Assembly (NCBI GenBank): GCA_030015575.1 | Contig: JASDDO010000006.1 | Coordinates: 204,853,632-204,917,631 of the forward strand | Direction: 5' to 3' | Source of the DNA: Agapanthus africanus | Taxonomy: Eukaryota > Streptophyta > Magnoliopsida > Asparagales > Amaryllidaceae | DNA length: 64,000 nt | Shown: one piece after another, positions 56,240-64,000 of the stretch | How the letters are laid out: the number at the start of each line of letters is the position of its first letter | How positions within the stretch are numbered: the stretch's first letter is position 1 | Translations under genes and position numbers: made by a program | The notes under the pieces: generated by a model | What the model was told of the DNA's origin: nothing | The model's input: the letters and a program-made list of their open reading frames with translations, nothing else | Database searches by the model: none

Positions 56240-56465
56240 ACTAGGTTTTACCTTTCGGAGTGTATGATGACCTTGGTATGATGGAGTAGGTAGCTTAAGT
56301 AGAGTAACGTAGTGTATGTATGTCCACGACATACTCACGATGCGGTATTCCGCCTAAGGCGACCTAAGTACAAATTACTTGAAATTCCTTCCTTGATGAT
56401 AAATCATTGTGATTCGATTTCCATATTCTTATCAAATCCCTTTCTATTTATAGCCTTTGCCACCG

Positions 56466-57170
56466 ATGACTAGAGGGACTCAGAGTGATGCAGCGAGGGC
56501 CGAGGTAAGGTTGGACTCGGGTAGGACGAGGACTGACGAGGATGGCGCGCTCGTTGCACAGGAGCAGACGGATCTGCTTTCGATAGGTAGTATCGCTAGG
56601 CTTGTGGCAGAGATGCAGGACATGCGCCAGATGATGAGTTCATTGGTTGAGGCCATTCGAGCGCAGCGTCAGGAGGTTGTCACCCCTGTTACACAGTTGT
56701 TCCTTGCGGTCAGTACACAGCATTCTGTCATCTATAAAGCACCAGTGGATATAGCCCCAGTTGACGAGGCACGTCTTCCAGAGACTTTGGGAGTTTTGGA
56801 ATAGTGGAGGAATCATACCGATGTACCAGCTAAGAGACAGAGGCTTAGTCATCGAGACAGATATCAGACACGTCATGGGAATAACGGAGGCTTGGGACGA
56901 GGTCAGTCTTTTAGCTCGTTTTTCCCGGAGGGTCGGCAGCCATGGAGAGGATGCTATCGATGCGGGGACCTTCATCACCACATCAGGTGTTGTTCCCTAA
57001 CACCGCGTCAGGGTCGTATTCAGAGAGGTCATGGACGCGGAGGGTTCACTCAGAGGGGTCAGGTTGGCAGAGGAGGAGTTCAGCCAGTTGCAGGTAGGGG
57101 GCAGACACGAGAGTTTGCTTCTACTCATCGGGACGCACGGGCGTTCAATGCTGAGTTTTCAGGTATTCTT
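56466..57170 (+). pseudogene. Ch1 gag remnant, capsid missing
   Basis: ATG 56466 opens a frame (MTRGTQSDAARAEV) with a helical stretch MQDMRQMMSSLVEAIRAQRQ typical of the N-terminal end of chromovirus gag. It stops at 56804 after LPETLGVLE. Shortly downstream, in another phase, a nucleocapsid-like part appears (CYRCGDLHHHIRCC, with Arg/Gly-rich GRGQ repeats to about 57110). The capsid domain expected between them is absent. The His/Cys knuckle spacing is damaged. The gag is therefore both deleted and shifted. Confidence 0.6.
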
Positions 57171-57284
57171 AAATCATATGTTCTTAAGATGTACTTGTTT
57201 GTTTTACACACTTTGTGTCGTGGTTGGGACGAGAGTCGTGTTAGCTAGATCAGCCGTTTGTTGTGTTAATTTCTGTTAGTGATT

Positions 57285-60240
57285 CTTTTGTTATGGAACA
57301 CGTATTTAAGTCGTGCGCCAATCAGATAGGAGATAGAGATTCGTCCGTCGTTGTGATCCTTTTAGAGATGTTGGATTTGACGTTCTCCTGGGCACGAACT
57401 TGTTAGCTATGTGCTATGCGTCTGTGGACTGCCGTGAGAAAAACTGTCTGGTTTTGTTTTCCCGGCGAGTCGGTTCTTGTTGTGTAGGGGGATAGTGGTG
57501 CCGCCTCTCACAGCTTGAATTTAGCCTTTTTCGCTTGTCAGCTATTGAGGAAAGGATGTCGAGGATTCTTGGCGTTCATTCGTGATACCGGAGCCACAGT
57601 GGGTTTGTTGGACAGGGTTCCTTCGTGCAAAAGTTTTCCGACGTTGTTCCAGATGAGCCGGCAAAGCTTAGGAAGCTTAAGGATCAGCTGCTGAATTGTT
57701 TGTTGGGGGGGAGGCTTGTGCGTCCGAGTGTCTCGCTTTGGAGAGCTCCTATTTCTGTTCGTCAAGGAGAAAGACGACAGTTGAGGTTGTGTATTGATGG
57801 ATCGTCAATTGAACCGGCTTACGGTGCGGATAGGTATTCTTTACCTCGCATTGACGATTTCTTCGATCAGCTCCAGAGTGCGAGACTTTTTCTAAGTTTG
57901 TTTGGGATCAGGTCATCATTGTTTCGGGTTCGGAGTGATGACATTCCGAAGACTGCTTTTGTGCGCTTTACGGGCTTTGTGTGTTTTGGTGGTGTTATTG
58001 GACTAACCAATGCCCTAGCAACATTCGTAAATATGATGAACCAGATTTCTTCAGGCCGTTCCTCGACCAGTTTATTGTTGTGGCATTGATGACATTCATG
58101 TCTATTCAAATGTGTCTTGAGGAACATGAGCAGAACTTGAGGATTTGTTTTGCAGATACTGGGAGAGCCCCAGTTTTTTGCTAAATTCTCGGAGTGTTCC
58201 TTCAGACTTGATTGCGTTGACTCCTAGGTATTGTAGTTACGGAAAACGGTTTTTATATGGTTCCGAGGAGGATCGAGGCCGTACAACTTTGTCCCAGACT
58301 TATGCATGGGACGGAGGTCCGCAGATTTTTGGGCTTAATAGGTTTTTACCGCCGTTTCGTGCAGGATCGCTTGTGTATCACTGCACCGTTGACTGAATTG
58401 ACTGAAAAGGAAGTTCTTTTCTTTGGACTGAGGCATACGTGCGGAGTTTTCAGCAGTTGAATACTCGGTTGACAACTGCACCAGTTCCTTCTTGTTTTCT
58501 GGTTCAGGCGACTTTGTTGTTTAACTATATTGTTTCGCGAGTGGGGCTCGATTGTGTACTGAGGTGACACTATAGAGTTGTCGCTTTTACTTCCCGACAG
58601 TTGGAAGAAGTATGAGCAGGATATCCCACTCATGATCTGGAGATAGCCGCGGTGGTCGTGCGTTGGAGATTTGGAGACATTACTTATTCGGAGAGTCGTG
58701 TCAGATTTTCACGGGCCACCAGAGCTTAATGTACATCTTCTTGCAGTGGGTTTTGTTTGTTGAGACCGTCTTCTGCAGATTTACAGTTCTTGTGCGATCA
58801 TTGAGTACAGCTTAAGTTCTCCTCTACTGAGGGGACAGCTTGCTTATGTCCGCGCCCGTCCACTTTTCCTTAATCGCTTTCGCGAAGTACTGCTCGCCGA
58901 CGCTCGTTCGTCAGAGATTCTTAAGCGTACTCGGCTAGGTAAAGATTCAGAGTCCTTGATTTGTGACAAGGGTGTGCTATGTTTAGGGATGCGTTTGTGT
59001 GTACCTGTTACTGATGGGTAGAGACGCGAAATCCTAGAGCAGGCACATCGGTTAGCTTTCTGTGTTCATTCAAGTTCCACCAACATTAGACGTGACTTGT
59101 GAGATAGTTACGGATAGACCGGGATGAAGAGTGAAGTTTTGGATTTCGTTTCAAGGTGTCTGTCTTGTTGTGTTCTAAGGTTGAGCATCTGAGACCGGTT
59201 AGAGAGTTGCAACCTTTAACCGTTTCCGGAGTGGGAATGGAGCAGATCTCCATGAATGTCGTTGTGGTGTCTACCCGGGTTTATTCAGGGTGTGACTCCA
59301 TTTGGTGTTGGTTGTTCGGTTTTACTCGGTTTGCTCAGTTGTTCTTTGTTAAGTTGGTACTTTTGCACGGAGTTCCTTCATATGTTGTATCTAATAGAGG
59401 CACCCTGTTCGCTTGCCGTCTTAGGCAGGAGCGTCAGGAAGCCTTGGGTACTGGTTGAGCTTTAGCTCCGTTTTTCCATCCACGGGATGATGGTTTTGTG
59501 AGAGCGGGCTATACCGACTCTGGAGGATATGCTTGTACGTACGTACTAGTTGTTGTCGGCAGTTGGGATCGTCACTTGCCATTGTTAGGATTCTCCTTCG
59601 ATAGCTGTTATCAGGAGACACTCCAATTGGCAACCTTTAGGTTTTGTTGTTAAGTGGTGTTGATTTCCAATCTGTTTTTCTGACTCTGCGTAACTAGGAC
59701 TTTTGGAACCCAGCTGGTCTAGAGACTTCGAAGATGATCCAGTTGGTTCAGGTCAGGATGAGGTAGCCCAGTACAGACAGAAGTCTTATGCCGACCGTGG
59801 TGGTTGCAGACTTGAGTTCGCAGTGGGAGCTCATGTATTCCTACGGATTTTTCCGATGAATGACGTGTTGAGTTTTGGGAAGCTTATCCTAGGATTTTAG
59901 GTCCTTTTGAGATCCTCAAGCGAGTTAGTTTCGTTTCCTTTAACTTGGCACTTCCGCCCAGATTATTTAGTATTCACCCCGTATTCCTTATGTAGATACT
60001 TTGTAATTACCTTCATGACCTTTCTCACATGATTTATCACCAGACCATTTAGCTTGGATGCGATCTTTTCGTTCACCGGCAGCCATTTGTGTTAGTGGCT
60101 CAGCAGGTGGAGAAACTTCGGTCGAGGGTCTTGCCATCTATGGAGGGTTTTCTTGGGCATAGACGTATAGTGAGGTGATCACTTGGGAGGCTGCGAGCTA
60201 GATTTGGGTTTTGTACTGTTCTCTTTGAAGGTACGCTTAT
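57285..60240 (+). pseudogene. Ch1 pol remnant (PR end, RT, RNase H, integrase)
   Basis: Fragments in chromovirus order, with many stops and phase changes. 57330-57470 resembles the C-terminal part of the protease domain (ending ASVDCREKNC); the catalytic Asp region is not seen. 57625-58090 is RT with LCIDGSS, YSLPRIDDFFDQLQ and GLTNALATF; IDD survives near 58085-58093. 58280-58430 has RRFLGLIGFYRRFVQD. RNase H traces lie near 58615-58700. Integrase traces lie at 59156-59440, for example WEWEQISMNVV by joining two phases and LHGVPSYVVSNRG. 59700-59900 has QKSYADRGG and VGAHVFLRI. A chromodomain might be represented near 60100-60170, but this is weak. Confidence 0.7.
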
Positions 60241-60272
60241 TGAGAATTTGAAATTCGGGGACGAATTTTTAT

Positions 60273-60286
60273 AGGGGCGGGGGAGA
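60273..60286 (+). other. Ch1 polypurine tract
   Basis: AGGGGCGGGGGAGA lies immediately before the 3' LTR, after AAATTCGGGGACGAATTTTT, the usual end of chromovirus pol. Confidence 0.8.
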
Positions 60287-62683
60287 TTGTAACGCCTTAA
60301 ATTTCGGTTAGTGTTAATTAAGACGTTAATGCGGGTTTGCTGTAAAAAGTTTACCAATTCGGGTTCCTCACATTTCATAACATTTAATTAATAATTTATT
60401 ATTATTTGTTATGAACATGCACGCACGTTTTCACGTAAATGCAAGGGTTTGTTTGTGCTAATCTACTTCTTAGCAACCTTGAAACTTAACCATTTATCTA
60501 ATCCTTGTTTTAATTTAATCCTTTGCCTTAACCCTAATCCAATCCTTAACCATTTTCTTGATATTTTGAGTGAGAAGAGGAGATATTTGTTTTGGAAGTG
60601 ATGAGGTGTGTGTGAATGCATTGATGGTGCATTAATGCAAGTGGTTACACTCATCCTCACCCTTAACCTCACCTCTCTCTCTCATTTCTTCTTACATTCT
60701 CTCTCACACTCATTTCCTCTCATTTTTTTCTTTATCTCTTCAACACAACTGAACACTTAAGTTTCTATCACCAAACTTCATCAAATCCTACACAAATATC
60801 ACAAAAATCACATCTTTGATCACCTTTTGCCTCTTGGATGCCTAGGAGCTTGCAAAGCTTGGATCTTTGAGTTCCTTTGAGTAAGTAATGATCTCTTTCA
60901 GTTGTTTATGTGTTTATTGTGTAGCTTAGCTTGTTAGTTTTAGTTTAGAATGTTTAAAGTTAAGTTTATTTGCAAATATCATATTTTTAGTGTCGTTTGT
61001 GACATCTGTGATCTGCTGTGATCCGGAGAGTTTACTAGAAAACCAAACAATATTGTTGTGTTGTACTTGAGACCATAGGACTTCACCTGAAGAACGAGAC
61101 CCCCTGCTCGGACTTCGGCCGGCGACACAAAGGAGAATTCCGGCGACCTCGGCTTAGGAAAGGAGTTAGGGTTTGGGTTTTTGTGGGTAGGTGTCTGCTT
61201 TGGTTTGGGTGTGTTTGGTTCTGTTTGTTTGTTAAGTTTTCTCTGTATACGAAATATGGGATCACCTATGTTGTTTCTTGTGTTACGGCTAAGCGCGATA
61301 CGTTATACAACCCGGATCGTGCACTTTGTGTGGTTTTGCTCTTGAGTTGTTTTCGTCGTGTTGCTATTCACGTTAGCCACAATACAGACACTTGAGAGTA
61401 TGTTTTGTGTTGTTGCGTCGGTCTAATGCAGTTTGTACGTGTTTTAGGTCTATTACTAATATACACTTGTTTTATCGTTTTATTAATTTAGGTTCGCAGG
61501 CGGGGACTTCAGACGCTGCGACGAAAGGAAAACAGGTGGTTGGCTTCACTTAGCCAGCAGCGTTGGTGAGTAGATTTAACATCTACAGGGGAATCGCCCG
61601 CATGGCGTTATGCGTCTGGGCTAGAGATAACTTGACTTGACGCATATTCTATTTGATATATAGAGTTGCGCATACACTTTATTGCTTAGATATTGTTGTT
61701 CTTGGACTAGTACCCTTAGGACACTGCACATATTGTTGACGGCTTATGTTGCACGAGCACTGATTGTATGCCACACACACCGTCAATAATTACCATGTAA
61801 CGCACAACACGCTTATAGATATGATATTGTTTGGTTAGGGACATTGAAACATTGATTCATATTTCTTTATGCATATGATATATAGCATGCCTGTATACCT
61901 ACATGCTTACACATATTCCTTGACATGCTTACATGCTAGATACCAGATACCTATAGGGTATTGTATCATTAGTGATAGGTACATACGTACATAATGACGT
62001 AGCTATATGTATACCTTGCTATACCTTTATGTTTACACATATATCTGGCTTTGGCTACATGTTTACCTTTACTTGATGCTATTTAGAATTGGAGAAATTT
62101 GGAACCACATGATATTATATTAACTTGTTGCAATTAAATAGCGGCTTTTCCTTTATATGCTCGCATTTCAGTTTTTAAGTTGCGTATATTATATTCATGG
62201 ATTTTCGCATTGAGTTATGGATTTTTCATGATGTTTTCTGGACTTGGAGACCGTGGTAGTATCATGAAATTATGCATTATTTAAAAAACCCAGTTTCCCT
62301 TGATATGATATTTCATCACCCACCATGAGTTTTATCGGTTCTGAAATATATACCCCACGCGAGGAAAGGAGTAGTCCGTGTGTGGATACATGGTGGGGGC
62401 CGGAGGTACCCCGGGGCAAGAATCTCAGTGAGGAGATGAGTTAGTAGGGGAACCATACCTACCGGTAACAGTACCAATAACTTGGCGGTTATCGTGGGGA
62501 TACCGACGGGAGTCATGTGCGTATGGATACATCGAGAGGCGAAGGTCAGAGCTATGCACTCGAGCTTTCGGTATAGCGTATGATATGTACCTATCAGGGT
62601 GCCAGTCGTGGTGACAGCACCTGATAGATCACCATTTCTGTGTCGATGCTAGACACATTGTTTTCATGATATTTTACTCCTAA

Positions 62684-62753
62684 TTATATATATATATATA
62701 TATTAGTGCAATGGGACGCTAATATATATGTATACATATCAATTTATATACAT

Positions 62754-62792
<39 letters not shown>

Positions 62793-62846
62793 TGCAATGG
62801 GACGCTGATATATATGTATACATATCAATTTATATACATCATCATA
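62684..62846. repeat. 58-bp tandem unit with (TA)n tracts
   Basis: Two copies of a 58-bp unit starting TTAGTGCAATGGGACGCT (62703-62760 and 62789-62846) are separated by an uninterrupted TA run of about 30 bp, with another TA run before the first copy. They differ at one base near the TA junction (CTAATA versus CTGATA). Only the 3' LTR has them. Confidence 0.9.
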
Positions 62847-62867
62847 TTTATTCATGCAAATATACCT

Positions 62868-63026
62868 AGGATATAAGAGATTCACTTGATATTGGATTTA
62901 GAACATTTGAGATTACTTGATATTGTACATAAAGGATATATGAGATTACTTGATTTTGTACATTCAGGATATATGAGATTTACTTAATATTGTACATTCA
63001 GGATTTGTGAGACTTATTTGATATGA
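62868..63026 (+). repeat. ~34-bp degenerate tandem repeat
   Basis: Four to five units of the form AGGATATATGAGATTACTT followed by GATATTGTACATTC lie within the segment that is missing from the 5' LTR. Confidence 0.75.
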
Positions 63027-64000
63027 GAGCCAATTTGGGGGCTGATTTGAGGAATTGGGATTTGGATTGTCTTGATGGATTTTGATCCTACCACGATGTC
63101 AGGATTCCGTGAGAATGACATGTTTCATCCCATACTCCACATTATTGTTTATGCACTGCTTCATGCATTAGTGTACCTGCTAGAGTACCTTCCATGACTG
63201 TTGCATTTGCATACCTTTATTCATATCATTTCTTCATGTATTAGTAGTACCGATATAGTACCTTACATGATTGTTGCATACAGATTGTCATATTATTATT
63301 GCTTCATGTATTAGTTGTACCTGTTAGTGTACCTTTCACGACTATCGCATTCATATGACCATTTATTAGTATTAATTGCATATGTTAGATTCGCGCTGTA
63401 CGTGCATACTTGTGATTACCTGCATATGTTATTTTCTATTCACGAGTTGGCAACTCACTCCCGTTGTGCCACAGTTGTTTTGCAGGTTGTTTCCCAGAGT
63501 AGTCGAGGCAGGCTATTCATCTATCTATCATCTTTTGCTGTGGATACCGCATCGGTTCACTGTGTGTAGTTTTGCTTTATGTGGGTTTTGTGGTTATTCG
63601 TGTTGTATTGTATATTCGTTGTATCCTTGTACTCTCCATCTACTACTTTCATGTTGACTTATAGACTTGATGTGAGGACGATGTTGTATGTTATTTTGAG
63701 ACTTGGATGTCTTTTATGCAGTTTTTACTTCTATCGTCTTTTATTTCTTCGCTACGGCGTCGTATATCTGTTGTGGTGGTTGTTTTCCGCCTTTGGGCGT
63801 GTTTTAGCTCCTGTTTGGGGACGCTTTACTTATATTAATGTTGTACCCAATTTTGGGGCTAGTTTTTACAAAGGAGGTGCTGCCAAAATTTTAAAGGAAA
63901 TAAAGTTGGACTTTTAAAGAATTTGGGTTAAGATTTCAAATGTTTTGAAACTTCTATTAATTCTTACTACTTTTGATGGTTTAGATTGCTGGGTTTTCGG

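Larger units (their letters stand above)
16807..64000 (+). mobile_element. Ch1, chromovirus-like Ty3/gypsy element (right end off window)
   Basis: The element has a 5' LTR in two pieces (about 16807-18398 and 54823-56224, interrupted by the Athila), an internal region of only about 4.06 kb (56225-60287), and a 3' LTR from 60288 to beyond the window. Identification rests on block matches between the LTRs, a Met-type primer site, a polypurine tract, and RT, RNase H and integrase remnants in chromovirus order. By comparison with LTR1, only about 75 bp of the 3' LTR is missing from the window. The left boundary is approximate. Confidence 0.8.
60288..64000 (+). repeat. Ch1 3' LTR (truncated by window end)
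   Basis: It starts TGTAACGCCTTAAATTTCGG. It contains the uninterrupted Athila target site at 61895-61899 and a 776-bp segment (62470-63245) that is missing from the 5' LTR. By comparison with 56149-56224 about 75 bp lie beyond the window, giving a full length near 3.8 kb. Open frames at 63315-63917 repeat those of the other LTR and are not called. Confidence 0.88.

Overview
The window looks like intergenic heterochromatin from a flowering plant and consists almost entirely of nested LTR retrotransposons. I found no host gene, tRNA, rRNA or CRISPR array. The plant assignment rests on Ty1/copia, Athila-type Ty3/gypsy and chromovirus-type elements with 1.4-4.2 kb LTRs, initiator-Met and Asp tRNA primer sites, and multi-level nesting. 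I cannot name the species or family.

Layout, with labels used throughout. C3 (1-6624, minus strand) is a copia element whose 3' half lies off the left edge; it sits inside the pol of C4 (6625-13240, minus), an older, strongly decayed copia. C4 interrupts an LTR of Ch2 (13241-about 16806, minus), a chromovirus-like element with a mostly non-coding internal fragment. Ch1 (about 16807 to beyond 64000, plus) is a second chromovirus-like element. Its 5' LTR is split by an Athila-like gypsy element (18399-54817, plus) with 5-bp target duplications. The Athila is split by two minus-strand copia elements: C1 (24426-34766) inside its reverse transcriptase, and C2 (37839-52326) between its integrase and 3' LTR. 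C2 in turn carries a 4.17-kb solo LTR of the Ch2 type (42703-46871). Order of insertion in the right half: Ch1, then Athila, then C1 and C2, then the element that left the solo LTR.

Coding state. C1 is the best preserved: gag-protease-integrase is one frame with a single stop, followed by one small frameshift and an open RT-RNase H. Its protease has DIGS instead of DTGS. C2 and C3 (and probably C4) lack gag but keep PR-IN-RT or remnants of it, so they look like a gag-less copia group that would depend on gag supplied in trans. The Athila gag-pol is one frame broken only by nonsense codons and by C1. The Ch1 gag-pol is fragmentary.

The most unusual signal is structural. The copia leaders and LTRs are full of inverted repeats that keep position and pairing while sequence changes between elements: a GC-rich hairpin about 150-165 nt inside the primer site of all four copias, a row of three stem-loops whose loop sequence is nearly uniform within each element but differs between elements, twin hairpin repeats found only in the gag-less elements, and many small palindromes around a CAC spacer. 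The GC-rich hairpin core also occurs in the Athila LTR. I infer cis-acting RNA signals (packaging, dimerisation or translation), but this is untested. All pairing was judged by eye.
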